A stretch of DNA of 64,000 nt from positions 1 to 64,000 of the forward strand of contig JALEHY010000013.1 in NCBI GenBank assembly GCA_022770425.1. The letters run 5' to 3'. Within the stretch, counting starts at the first letter, position 1; every line of letters begins with the position of its first letter. The position numbers and the translations under genes are program-made. Positions 54,057-63,272 of the stretch are shown here, one piece after another. The stretch is from Parvimonas sp. Its GTDB lineage: Bacteria > Bacillota > Clostridia > Tissierellales > Peptoniphilaceae. The notes beneath the pieces are model-generated. The model did not search any database. It had not been told where the DNA came from and saw only the letters and a list, made by a program, of their open reading frames with translations.

Positions 54057-56468
54057 ATGAAAAATTATAATCCTAAAGAAATTGAAAAAAAATGGCAAGA
54101 TATATGGGACGAAAAAAAGCCATTTAAATCAGAAATTAATGATAAGAAAAAGTTTTATGCTTTGATTGAATTTCCTTATCCGTCAGGACAAGGACTTCAC
54201 GTTGGTCATCCAAGACCTTACACTGCAATGGATGTTGTAAGCAGAAAAAGAAGGCTTCAGGGAGAAAATGTACTTTTTACAATGGGTTGGGATGCTTTTG
54301 GACTTCCAACTGAAAATTATGCTATGAAAAATAAAATTCATCCTGAAGAAGTTACTAAAATGAATATTAAAAATTTTAAAAAACAATTAAAAAGTATTGG
54401 CTTTTCTTTTGATTGGGACAGAGAAATAAATACAACAGATCCTAATTACTACAAATGGACTCAGTGGATTTTTATGAAAATGTTTGAAAAGGGATTGGCT
54501 TATAAAACAGAAATGCCGATAAATTTTTGTACATCTTGTAAAGTTGGACTTTCAAATGAGGAAGTGGTAGGAGGTTGCTGTGAAAGATGTGGTGGAGAAG
54601 TAATTCATAAGGTTAAAAATCAATGGATGTTAAAAATAACCGAATATGCAGATAGACTTATCGATGATCTTGAAGATGTGGATTTTATTGATAGAGTAAA
54701 AACACAACAAATAAATTGGATTGGAAGAAGTTATGGAATGGAAGTTAAATTTAAACTTAAAAATGTTGATGATACACTTTTAGTCTATACTACAAGACCT
54801 GATACAATTTTCGGAGCGACTTATATGGTAATTTCTCCGGAGCATCCTTTTTTAAATAAATATGTTGAAAAAATAAAAAATATTTCTGAAATTAATGATT
54901 ATATTAAAGAAGTTGAGAAAAAATCCGAGTTTGAAAGAACTGAAATGAATAAGGATAAAACCGGAGTTAAAATTGATGGATTAAGTGCTGTAAATCCATG
55001 TACAAATAAAGAAATCCCTATTTTCATTTCAGATTATGTTTTAATGACTTATGGAAGTGGGGCTATAATGGCAGTTCCTGCACATGATACAAGAGATTTT
55101 GATTTTGCAAAAAAATTTGGTTGTGATATTGTAGAAGTTGTAAGCGGTGGAGAAAATGTTCAAGAAAAACCATACACTGATACTGAAACAGGTATAATGG
55201 TAAATTCAGATTTTTTAAATGGACTTTCTGTAAAAGATGCAAAAGAGAAAATTTTTGAATATCTTTCAAAAATAGGAATAGGAAATAAAAAAACTAATTT
55301 CAAACTTAGAGATTGGGTCTTTTCAAGACAAAGATATTGGGGAGAACCGATTCCGTTGGTAAATTGTGAAAACTGTGGTTGGGTTGCGATTCCTGAAGAA
55401 GAATTACCGCTTAAATTACCGGAATTGGAATCTTTTGAACCTACGGAAACAGGAGAATCTCCTCTTTCAAAAATTGATGAATTTGTTAATTGTACTTGTC
55501 CTAAATGTGGAGGAAAAGCAAAAAGAGAAACTGATACAATGCCACAATGGGCAGGTTCTTCTTGGTATTATTTAAGATATATGGATCCTAATAATGATAA
55601 AGAAATTGCAAGTAAAGAAGCACTTGATTATTTTGGACCTGTTGATTGGTATAACGGTGGAATGGAACATACTACATTACATTTGTTGTATTCAAGATTT
55701 TGGCATAAATTTTTATACGATATCGGTGTTGTTAGTACCAAAGAACCTTATTTAAAGAGAACTTCTCATGGAATGATACTTGGCGAAAACGGAGAAAAAA
55801 TGTCTAAGTCAAGAGGAAATGTAATAAATCCTGACGAAATGATAGATAAATACGGTGCAGATGCTCTTAGATGTTATGAAATGTTTCTTGGAGATTTTGA
55901 AAGAAGTGCTTCATGGTCTGACGGTGGTATAAACGGGTGCAGGAAATTTTTAGAAAGAGTTTGGAAACTTCAAGATATTACAAATTCATCAAAAGAAATT
56001 ACAAAATCTTTGGAAAAATCAATTCATAAGACAATTAAAAAAGTAAGTCAAGATTTTGAAACTTTAAAATTTAATACTGCAATAGCTCAACTTATGACTT
56101 TAATCAATGAATATTATTCACTTGGAGAAATAAGTGAGAAAGATTTAAAGATATTTTTGATTTTGTTAAATCCTGTTTCTCCTCATATTACAGAAGAAAT
56201 TTGGGAAAATATGAAATTTGATGACTATATCTTTTCTCAAACTTGGCCACAATATGATGAGTCTAAAACAATTGATACAGAAATTGAAATGCCGATTCAA
56301 ATAAACGGAAAAGTGAGAGCAACTTTAACTATTTCAAAAGATGCAAAGTTTGAAGACTTTAAAGAAGAATTGTATGAAAATGAAAGTGTTAGAAAATTTG
56401 TGGAAGGGAAAAATATTGTAAAAGAAATATTTGTTCCCGGTAAAATTTGTAACATAGTTATAAAATAA
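54057..56468 (+). CDS. leuS: Leucyl-tRNA synthetase
   Basis: 803 residues from ATG 54057 (TTTGGAGG upstream; the in-frame TTG 12 bp earlier is part of the RBS). HIGH-type motif PSGQGLHVGHPRPYTAMD (~42-59); zinc-like pairs CTSCK and CCERCGGE; editing domain TTRPDTIFGATYMVISPEHP; KMSKS motif GEKMSKSRGN (~579-588). The C-terminal domain PMQINGKVR-like (MPIQINGKVRATL) is complete. It charges tRNA-Leu and proofreads mischarged species, and it is controlled by the T-box. Confidence 0.97.
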   Translation: MKNYNPKEIEKKWQDIWDEKKPFKSEINDKKKFYALIEFPYPSGQGLHVGHPRPYTAMDVVSRKRRLQGENVLFTMGWDAFGLPTENYAMKNKIHPEEVTKMNIKNFKKQLKSIGFSFDWDREINTTDPNYYKWTQWIFMKMFEKGLAYKTEMPINFCTSCKVGLSNEEVVGGCCERCGGEVIHKVKNQWMLKITEYADRLIDDLEDVDFIDRVKTQQINWIGRSYGMEVKFKLKNVDDTLLVYTTRPDTIFGATYMVISPEHPFLNKYVEKIKNISEINDYIKEVEKKSEFERTEMNKDKTGVKIDGLSAVNPCTNKEIPIFISDYVLMTYGSGAIMAVPAHDTRDFDFAKKFGCDIVEVVSGGENVQEKPYTDTETGIMVNSDFLNGLSVKDAKEKIFEYLSKIGIGNKKTNFKLRDWVFSRQRYWGEPIPLVNCENCGWVAIPEEELPLKLPELESFEPTETGESPLSKIDEFVNCTCPKCGGKAKRETDTMPQWAGSSWYYLRYMDPNNDKEIASKEALDYFGPVDWYNGGMEHTTLHLLYSRFWHKFLYDIGVVSTKEPYLKRTSHGMILGENGEKMSKSRGNVINPDEMIDKYGADALRCYEMFLGDFERSASWSDGGINGCRKFLERVWKLQDITNSSKEITKSLEKSIHKTIKKVSQDFETLKFNTAIAQLMTLINEYYSLGEISEKDLKIFLILLNPVSPHITEEIWENMKFDDYIFSQTWPQYDESKTIDTEIEMPIQINGKVRATLTISKDAKFEDFKEELYENESVRKFVEGKNIVKEIFVPGKICNIVIK

Positions 56469-56483
56469 AAATTTCAAATTGAA

Positions 56484-56526
56484 AATTAAAAATTCCTCAA
56501 GGTTAATCTTGAGGAATTTGTTTTTT
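56484..56526. terminator. Bidirectional terminator, leuS / ECF transporter gene
   Basis: 12-bp perfect stem AAATTCCTCAAG / CTTGAGGAATTT (56490-56501, 56508-56519) with a 6-nt loop and A/T tracts on both sides. The right arm lies inside the 3' end of the minus-strand gene. Confidence 0.88.
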
Positions 56527-57072
56527 TAATAATTTTTTTACTATTAAAGGAACTAAAAATGCGGATGCGATTATTTCTGCAACTCCATTTGAAAGTGCAA
56601 TTCCGATTAAAAATTTTGCAGGATTTATTTTAAGTACATCATATATTTGTTCGGCACAAAAAATATAAGCAAAAAACAATACTCCGAAAGTATTGACTAA
56701 TGTTCCGAGAATTGAAGGAATTATAACGGTGAGTATATTATCTGTATATTTTTTGATAAATTTATATGAAAAATAAGATATAATTCCTATCATTGCACGT
56801 GGAAGTACAGAAACAAATGGGTTTATAAACATAAAAGACAATGGACTAACGCCAAGTAAATGTTGACAAAATGAAAATAAACCGAATATAAATCCTACAA
56901 AAAGAGAAACTAACGGACCTTCGGTTAATGCAATAATGATAATTGGGATATGTACTGTTGTTACTCTTATAGCACCTATGGGTATAAATCCCAAAGGAGA
57001 AAGTGATAATATGATTACTAAGGCACTTAGAATTCCTATTTTTGCAATTGATTTTGTTGAAATGTTTTTCAT
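56503..57072 (-). CDS. ECF transporter substrate-specificity (S) component
   Basis: 189 residues, about six helices. It starts with the ECF S-component signature IAKIGILSALVIILS (Ala/Gly-rich first helix contacting EcfT) and continues GAIRVTTVHIPIIIIALTEGPL and LFVGFIFGLFSF, matching ECF S-proteins of the PF12822 type. S-components bind one vitamin or metal and share the EcfAAT module encoded elsewhere. No vitamin riboswitch precedes the gene, so the ligand is unknown. Divergent from the hydrolase gene at 57245. Confidence 0.82.
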   Translation of the reverse strand: MKNISTKSIAKIGILSALVIILSLSPLGFIPIGAIRVTTVHIPIIIIALTEGPLVSLFVGFIFGLFSFCQHLLGVSPLSFMFINPFVSVLPRAMIGIISYFSYKFIKKYTDNILTVIIPSILGTLVNTFGVLFFAYIFCAEQIYDVLKINPAKFLIGIALSNGVAEIIASAFLVPLIVKKLLKKQIPQD

Positions 57073-57183
57073 TATTAATACTCCTTAAATTGTTATAATA
57101 AGTCGCAACTATTATAACATAAATTTTAGAAATTTTAAAATACAATTTATGGTCTTTAAGTTGATGTAAATGGAGAGCTTTAT

Positions 57184-57213
57184 TTGCAAAATAGTATTAA
57201 AAAGTGTTATAAT
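57184..57213 (+). promoter_or_regulatory. Promoter of the amidotransferase-like hydrolase gene
   Basis: TTGCAA (57184-57189), 18-bp spacer, TATAAT (57208-57213). Confidence 0.65.
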
Positions 57214-57244
57214 ATAGTAAAATTTTAGAGAATGGAGGTAGATT

Positions 57245-57985
57245 ATGAAACCAGTTATTATAGGGATTTCCGGAAGTATTTTAGTTAATAAGGGAGATAC
57301 TTTTTCAGGATATAAAAGAGCATATGTTAATCAAGATTATGTTGAATCTGTTTTAAGAGCAGGAGCAATTCCTTTTATTATACCTTTTAATGAGGATTTA
57401 GAAATTACAAAACTTATGGTAGAAAAAGTTGATGGAGTAATTTTGTCAGGTGGTCACGATGTAGAACCGTCAAATTATGGAGAAAATCCTTTGAAGAAAA
57501 TCGGCGAAGTTTTTCCGCAAAGGGATGATTTTGATATGACTATATATAATGCTGCTATTGAACTAAAAAAACCGATATTTGGGATTTGTAGAGGATTTCA
57601 AATTATTAATGTAGTTAATGGCGGAACTTTATATCAAGATTTGTCTTATGCTGATTTTGTAAAACTAAAACATGATCAAAGGGATAATCCGGCTCAAGTT
57701 ACGCATTCTATTGAACTTGAAGAAGGGACATTTCTTTTTGACATACTTGGGAAAAATGCTAAAGTAAACAGTTTCCATCACCAAATCGTAAAGGATGTGG
57801 CAAACGGATTTAAAGTTGTTGCTAAAAGTCCTGATGGAGTTGTAGAATCAATTCAAAAAATTGATGAAGATACATTTGTCATAGGTGTGCAGTGGCATCC
57901 TGAAATGTTATCATCAACTTACAAAGATTTTCAAAATATTTTTGACGAATTTGTTAAAATCGTTGAAAAAAGAAAAAATATGTAG
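57245..57985 (+). CDS. Class I glutamine amidotransferase-like hydrolase (PuuD/peptidase C26 family)
   Basis: 246 residues. Catalytic Cys in FGICRGFQIIN (~117), His and Glu in VQWHPEM (~219-223), and the SGGHDVEPSNYGE motif are all as in gamma-glutamyl-GABA hydrolase and related peptidase C26 proteins. These cleave gamma-glutamyl amides of amines or amino acids. An APC permease follows 100 nt downstream on the same strand, so together they may import and process a glutamyl conjugate or amino acid; no polyamine enzymes are nearby, so PuuD function is not certain. Confidence 0.87.
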   Translation: MKPVIIGISGSILVNKGDTFSGYKRAYVNQDYVESVLRAGAIPFIIPFNEDLEITKLMVEKVDGVILSGGHDVEPSNYGENPLKKIGEVFPQRDDFDMTIYNAAIELKKPIFGICRGFQIINVVNGGTLYQDLSYADFVKLKHDQRDNPAQVTHSIELEEGTFLFDILGKNAKVNSFHHQIVKDVANGFKVVAKSPDGVVESIQKIDEDTFVIGVQWHPEMLSSTYKDFQNIFDEFVKIVEKRKNM

Positions 57986-58085
57986 TTTTTTAGTATAGTT
58001 ATTATTTTTTTATTTAGTTTATATTTTAGGTATGAATTTGTATTATTAAAAATAACTTACTCATTTAAAAGTAGGAGGAAATTTA

Positions 58086-59471
58086 ATGAATAAGAAAAAA
58101 ATAGGATTTTGGTCAATTGTACTTTTAACCATAAATTCAATAATAGGAACGGGTATATTTTTATCACCCGGTAGCGTTGCAAAATCAGCGGGTACGCAGG
58201 CACCTATGATTTATTTAGTTGCAGCAGTATTTACATCAGTTTTAGCAATTACTTTTGCATCTGCTGCAAAATATGTAACAAAAAGTGGTGCTGCGTATGC
58301 TTATGTAAAAGCTGCTTTTGGAAATACTTTAGGACAATATGTCGGTGTTACAAGAGTAATTGCCGCAAGTATAGCATGGGGAACAATGGGAACATTCGTA
58401 GTCAGAACCACTTTAAAAATATTTGGTTTTGATTCTGCTAACTTAACTTATGTTACAGTAGGTTTTTTAGTTTTGATGTCAATTTTATTATTAATTAATA
58501 TCTTTGGAACAAGATTATTAACTGTTATAAGTGATATTTCTACAATAGGAAAAGTTTTGGCTTTGTTGGTTACTATTTTTGCAGGAATTGCTATTTTGGT
58601 TTATACCGGTAAGTCTAACATTTCTGATATAAATTTATTAAAGGCAGCAGATGGTTCTCCATTGATTAAAGAAATGTCTGCAACTGCTTTTGTAACAGCC
58701 GTAATAGCCGCATTTTATGCTTTTACAGGATTTGAATCAGTTGCGAGTGGTTCACAAGATATGGAAAATCCTGAAAAGAATTTACCAAAGGCTATTCCAT
58801 TGGCGATCGGAATTATTGCTGCGATTTATTTTGGAATTGTTTTAGTGGGTATGCATGTAAATCCTGTTGCATTGGTTCAATCAAAAGAAGTAGTTGTTTT
58901 GGCTTCTATTTTTACTAATCCTATATTAGAAAAAGTTGTAGTTTTAGGTGCTTTAGTATCAATGTTTGGAATAAATGTAGCTGCATCTTTCCATACACCA
59001 CGTGTATTGGAAGCAATGGCAAAGGAAAAACAAGTTCCGGAAATATTTGCAAAAAGAATGTCAAATGATTTACCGTTACCTGCATTTTTGTTTACTGCAT
59101 TTTTTGCTATAATTATTCCTTTAAGTTTTAGATATGATTCAACAGGAATCGCAATTATTAGTTCGATTTCACGTTTTGTTCAATTTTTAATTGTACCTTT
59201 AGCTGTAGTAGTTTTCTATTACGGAAAATCAAAAGAAACTATTTTAGATTCTAAAAAGAGTGTTGTAACAGATGTTATTATTCCAATACTGGCACTAATA
59301 TTTTCAGTATTACTTCTTGTAAAATTTGATTGGAAAGGACAATTTTCGATTAAAGATGCAAGTGGTGCGGTTGTAACAAATACAAAAGCAATCATTTCAA
59401 TGATTGTTGGTTATGTTGTATTACCTGTTATTATGTTTGTATATACAAAAATGAGAAAAGAAAACAGATAA
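58086..59471 (+). CDS. APC superfamily amino acid permease
   Basis: 461 residues, about twelve helices. The family start NSIIGTGIFLSPGSVAKSAG (~18-37) carries the GxG substrate loop, and the mid-protein AFYAFTGFESVASGSQDMENPEKNLPKAI motif is typical (quoted in part: FTGFESVASGSQDMENP). It transports amino acids by proton symport or exchange; specificity is not visible. RBS AGGAGG. A strong terminator follows. Confidence 0.92.
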   Translation: MNKKKIGFWSIVLLTINSIIGTGIFLSPGSVAKSAGTQAPMIYLVAAVFTSVLAITFASAAKYVTKSGAAYAYVKAAFGNTLGQYVGVTRVIAASIAWGTMGTFVVRTTLKIFGFDSANLTYVTVGFLVLMSILLLINIFGTRLLTVISDISTIGKVLALLVTIFAGIAILVYTGKSNISDINLLKAADGSPLIKEMSATAFVTAVIAAFYAFTGFESVASGSQDMENPEKNLPKAIPLAIGIIAAIYFGIVLVGMHVNPVALVQSKEVVVLASIFTNPILEKVVVLGALVSMFGINVAASFHTPRVLEAMAKEKQVPEIFAKRMSNDLPLPAFLFTAFFAIIIPLSFRYDSTGIAIISSISRFVQFLIVPLAVVVFYYGKSKETILDSKKSVVTDVIIPILALIFSVLLLVKFDWKGQFSIKDASGAVVTNTKAIISMIVGYVVLPVIMFVYTKMRKENR

Positions 59472-59501
59472 TTTTAAAAATTAATTTTTTACAGTAAACT
59501 T

Positions 59502-59535
59502 AAAGTCAAAGTTTTAATCAACTTTGACTTTTTAT
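59502..59535 (+). terminator. Terminator after the APC permease gene
   Basis: Perfect 12-bp stem AAAGTCAAAGTT / AACTTTGACTTT with a 6-nt loop and a T run. Confidence 0.92.
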
Positions 59536-59660
59536 TTTGTAGATTCAAATAAAAAATATGATGAATAAATATTTTGTTGTATTTATTGTAATTAAACTGT
59601 TTTTATTGTATAATAATTACTAACGGAAAAAATTCCTATATTTTAAAGGAGGGCTATGAC

Positions 59661-61196
59661 TTGTCTGAAGGTACTATTAACAACAGTATAGTAGTTATGA
59701 ATAATATTAGCAAAATTTTCGGTAGTAATAAAGTTTTAGATAGTGTTAATTTTGAACTTAAAAAAGGAGAAATTCATGCTTTATTAGGAGAAAATGGTGC
59801 AGGCAAAACTACTTTAATGAACATTTTATATGGACTTTATTCTCCAAATGACGGAGAAATTTATATTAACTCTAAGAAATTTGATAGTATGACCCCTAAG
59901 ATTGCTGTTGAAAATGGTATAGGTATGGTACATCAACATTTTATGTTGATAGAACCTTTTACTGTTTTACAGAATATCGTTTTAGGTACAGAGGATACTA
60001 AAGGAGCTTTTATTGATTTTGAAAAATCAAGAGTTAAGGTTATGAAAATAATCGAAAAATATGGATTTAACATTGATTTAAATTCAAAGATTCAAGATAT
60101 AACCGTTGGTTCTCAACAAAAAGTAGAAATTTTAAAGGCATTGTATAAAGGTGCACAGATAATAATATTTGATGAACCAACTGCTGTGTTGACACCACAA
60201 GAAATAAATGAATTTATAAATATATGCAATAATCTTAAAGCTGAAGGTAAGTCTATTATAGTCATTACACATAAATTAGATGAAATAAAGAAAATGGCTG
60301 ATTATTGTACGATTATTAGACGTGGAAAGTTTATTGATAAAATTACTGTTGTAAATTCTTCAGAGAAAGAACTTGCTGAAAAAATGGTGGGAAGAGAAGT
60401 AAACTTTAAAGTTGATAAAAAAGATATTGAAATTGGGGAAATTGTTTTAGAAATTGAAAATTTAAATGTTTTGGATAACAGAGATTTACCTGTTCTTAAC
60501 AATCTTAGTTTAAATGTTAGACGAGGAGAAATTTTAGGTATTGCGGGAGTTGACGGTAATGGACAGTCTGAATTGATTGAAGCTATAACCGGACTTAGAA
60601 AAGTTCAGTCAGGTAATATCAACATATTAGGTAAAGATATTACCAACAAATCAGTTTCCGATATTATAGAAAGCGGTATAAGTACAATACCTGAAGACAG
60701 ACAAAAAAGTGGTCTTGTTTTAGACTTTACTATTGCTGAAAATATGATTTTGGAAAAAAGAAATAAAGAACCGTTTTCGAAGAAGGGTATTTTGAATTTT
60801 AAAGAAATAAATGATTATGCAAAGTCAATGATTGATAAATTCGATATAAGACCTAATGATACTCAAGCGATAGTTGGTGGACTTTCGGGAGGAAATCAAC
60901 AGAAGGTAATATTAGCCAGAGAAATAGATAATAATCCTGATTTGTTAATAGCTGCACAGCCTACAAGAGGACTTGATGTCGGAGCGATCGAAATAATTCA
61001 CAAATATATTGTTCAGCAAAGAGATAATGGAAAGGCTGTTTTACTCATTTCATTCGAATTGGATGAAGTAATGGACTTATCAGATAGAATAGCTGTCATA
61101 TACAAAGGAAGTATTGTTGGAGAAAGACTTTCAAAAGATGCAAATGAAAATGATCTTGGTTTAATGATGGCGGGAGGTAAAGCAGATGAACAATAA
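59661..61196 (+). CDS. BMP-type nucleoside ABC transporter, duplicated ATPase
   Basis: 511 residues with two fused ATPase domains, as in YufO/NupO and sugar ATPases. It starts at TTG 59661 (AAGGAGGG 8 nt upstream; the ATG at 59656 is out of frame). First domain: Walker A GENGAGKTTL, LDEIKK etc.; second: GVDGNGQSEL (degenerate P-loop, as usual) and GLSGGNQQKVILAREI with Walker B LLIAAQPTRGLDVGA. It energises the two permeases downstream, overlapping the first by 11 nt. The family imports purine nucleosides. Confidence 0.9.
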   Translation: MSEGTINNSIVVMNNISKIFGSNKVLDSVNFELKKGEIHALLGENGAGKTTLMNILYGLYSPNDGEIYINSKKFDSMTPKIAVENGIGMVHQHFMLIEPFTVLQNIVLGTEDTKGAFIDFEKSRVKVMKIIEKYGFNIDLNSKIQDITVGSQQKVEILKALYKGAQIIIFDEPTAVLTPQEINEFINICNNLKAEGKSIIVITHKLDEIKKMADYCTIIRRGKFIDKITVVNSSEKELAEKMVGREVNFKVDKKDIEIGEIVLEIENLNVLDNRDLPVLNNLSLNVRRGEILGIAGVDGNGQSELIEAITGLRKVQSGNINILGKDITNKSVSDIIESGISTIPEDRQKSGLVLDFTIAENMILEKRNKEPFSKKGILNFKEINDYAKSMIDKFDIRPNDTQAIVGGLSGGNQQKVILAREIDNNPDLLIAAQPTRGLDVGAIEIIHKYIVQQRDNGKAVLLISFELDEVMDLSDRIAVIYKGSIVGERLSKDANENDLGLMMAGGKADEQ

Positions 61197-62271
61197 GAAA
61201 AAAATATTTATGTTGTTATTTTCTGTTATTATTGGATTTGTTGTGGGTTCAATAGTAATAAGTATTGCCGGATTTAATCCGTTGGAATATTATAAAATTA
61301 TTTTAGAAACAACTTTTTCAAAACCTAAATTTTTCGGAAGAACCTTGGTTGATGCCGTTCCGTTAGTAATTGGTAGTATAGGTGTTTCATTGGCGTTTAA
61401 AACAGGAGCTTTTAATATAGGTGCAGAAGGACAATTTATAGTGGGAGCTTTGACTGCAGCGTTTTTTGGATATTTTTTAAAACTTCCACCTATAATACAC
61501 CCTATTGTATGTATACTGTTAGCTGCATTGGCAGGTATGCTTTGGGGAGGTTTTGCTGGTTGGGTTAAGGCAAAATTTGGAGTTCATGAAGTAATAACAA
61601 CGATAATGCTTAACTGGATTGCCTTATATTTTTCAAATTTAGTTGTTACTTTTGGCAGTTTTTATAACGAAAATGCCCAAGCTTCAAATGAAATCAGAGA
61701 AACCGCAAGTATAAAAATGTTTCAAGGCCTAAAAGAGTCATCCAATTCGTTTATAAAAGGATTTTTTTCATCAGATATAAATTTTGGTGTTTTCTTGATG
61801 ATTATATTAGCTATTTTAGTTTATTATTTGCTTAATAAAACATCTAAAGGTTATGAATTAAAAGCTGTTGGATTGAATCCGCAAGCGGCTGAATTCGGTG
61901 GAATAAATGTCAGTAAAAATTTAATTTTATCTATGGGAATGTCAGGAGCGTTATGTGCCATTGCCGGAGCGGTTAAAGTTTTGGGATTTGCCGGTAACGT
62001 TGCAAGATTAACTGTTATGGAAGGAAATGGATTCGATTCTATGTCTGTAGCATTGCTTGCAAATAGTAGTCCTATAGGTTCCATATTTTCCGGATTTTTC
62101 TTTAGTATTTTAAGACGTGGAGGATTTAGAGTTCAACAAGTATTAGGGGTTCCTTATGAAATCGTTCAAATAATTATAGGTATAATTGTTTTATTTATAT
62201 CAATGCCGTTATTTATAAGAATTATTTCAAAGAAATTTAACAAAAATAAAAAGGTAGGAGGTAAAAATTAA
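61186..62271 (+). CDS. BMP-type nucleoside ABC transporter permease (YufP/NupP-like)
   Basis: 361 residues, about nine helices. The branched-chain-type permease fold shows FKTGAFNIGAEGQFIVGAL (NIGAEG-QF motif) and KAVGLNPQAAEFGGINVSKN in the cytoplasmic loop. It starts inside the ATPase gene (11-nt overlap) and its stop overlaps the next permease start by 1 nt, so the three genes are translationally coupled. Confidence 0.92.
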   Translation: MNNKKKIFMLLFSVIIGFVVGSIVISIAGFNPLEYYKIILETTFSKPKFFGRTLVDAVPLVIGSIGVSLAFKTGAFNIGAEGQFIVGALTAAFFGYFLKLPPIIHPIVCILLAALAGMLWGGFAGWVKAKFGVHEVITTIMLNWIALYFSNLVVTFGSFYNENAQASNEIRETASIKMFQGLKESSNSFIKGFFSSDINFGVFLMIILAILVYYLLNKTSKGYELKAVGLNPQAAEFGGINVSKNLILSMGMSGALCAIAGAVKVLGFAGNVARLTVMEGNGFDSMSVALLANSSPIGSIFSGFFFSILRRGGFRVQQVLGVPYEIVQIIIGIIVLFISMPLFIRIISKKFNKNKKVGGKN

Positions 62272-63209
62272 TGAATTTTTGGGATTTTATTGCATTATTT
62301 ATTTCAGATACATTGTTATTTGCAACTCCGCTTTTGTTTACTGCTTTGGGAGGAATGTTCACTGAAAAGTCAGGTGTTACAAATATAGGATTAGAAGGTA
62401 TGATGACGATAGGTGCATTTTTTGGAGCGGCAGTCGGTTACTTTACAGGAAGTGCAGTGCTTGGCTTTTTAGCAGGTGGTCTTGCTTCAGCACTTGTTGC
62501 ATTGATTCATGCTATTGTTAGTATAACTTTTGGAGCGGATCAAACTGTTTCAGGTATTGCCATAAATTTTATAGGACCTGGATTTGCACTATTTATGTGT
62601 TCTTTATTGTTTGACGGAGCAAAACAAACCAAACCCGTTGGTCAAAATGCCGGTAAAATGTATAAAATTTTTGATAATTTAACCGGAAGTTCAAATATTG
62701 ACAGAATTTTAGGACAATATGTTACAACATATATTGCAATTGCACTTGTTGTACTTATATCTGTGTATCTTTATAAAACGAAGTTCGGACTTAGATTAAT
62801 TGCAGTTGGGGAACACCCTAAAGCTGCTGAAACCTTAAATGTAAATGTTATCAGATACAGATATTTTGCTGTAATCGTATCAGGAATTCTTGCAGGATTT
62901 GGTGGTGCGACTATGAGTTTGGCAACTGTTTCGAATTTTACTCAAAGTTTAGTTTCAGGACACGGCTTTATTGCGTTAGTAGCTGTAATTTTTGGTAAAT
63001 GGAAGCCTTATGGAGTTTTAGGTGCTTGTTTATTTTTCGGTGCAGCACAAGAGCTTGCTATTTTGTTACCTTCCTTGAAGGTTAATGTGCCTGAAGGCTT
63101 ATTACCTATGATTCCTTATATAAGTACATTATTAATACTTATGTTCTTTGTAGGTAAATCAAAAGCTCCTTCTTCAGCAGGTGTACCATATTTAAAATTA
63201 GAAGACTAA
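62271..63209 (+). CDS. BMP-type nucleoside ABC transporter permease (YufQ/NupQ-like)
   Basis: 312 residues, about eight helices. FTEKSGVTNIGLEGMMTIGAFFG is the paralogue of the NIGAEG region (quoted in part: SGVTNIGLEGMMTIGAF); the cytoplasmic loop has AVGEHPKAAETLNVNV. With the preceding permease it forms the membrane pore. The lipoprotein partner (BmpA/NupN) usually encoded first in this operon is not upstream of the ATPase here and must be encoded elsewhere. A terminator follows. Confidence 0.92.
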   Translation: MNFWDFIALFISDTLLFATPLLFTALGGMFTEKSGVTNIGLEGMMTIGAFFGAAVGYFTGSAVLGFLAGGLASALVALIHAIVSITFGADQTVSGIAINFIGPGFALFMCSLLFDGAKQTKPVGQNAGKMYKIFDNLTGSSNIDRILGQYVTTYIAIALVVLISVYLYKTKFGLRLIAVGEHPKAAETLNVNVIRYRYFAVIVSGILAGFGGATMSLATVSNFTQSLVSGHGFIALVAVIFGKWKPYGVLGACLFFGAAQELAILLPSLKVNVPEGLLPMIPYISTLLILMFFVGKSKAPSSAGVPYLKLED

Positions 63210-63214
63210 ATTTT

Positions 63215-63241
63215 AAGACATACTTTTTAGTGTGTCTTTTT
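63215..63241 (+). terminator. Terminator after the nucleoside transporter operon
   Basis: 9-bp stem AAGACATAC / GTGTGTCTT with one G-T, 6-nt loop and a T run. Confidence 0.85.
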
Positions 63242-63272
63242 GTTGTTAGAATTATATTATTGGGGGAATGTT

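Noticed and set aside
56503..57244. Vitamin riboswitch controlling the ECF S-component gene
   Set aside because: The 172-bp divergent spacer has no recognisable conserved riboswitch core (no TPP, FMN, preQ1 or cobalamin motifs).
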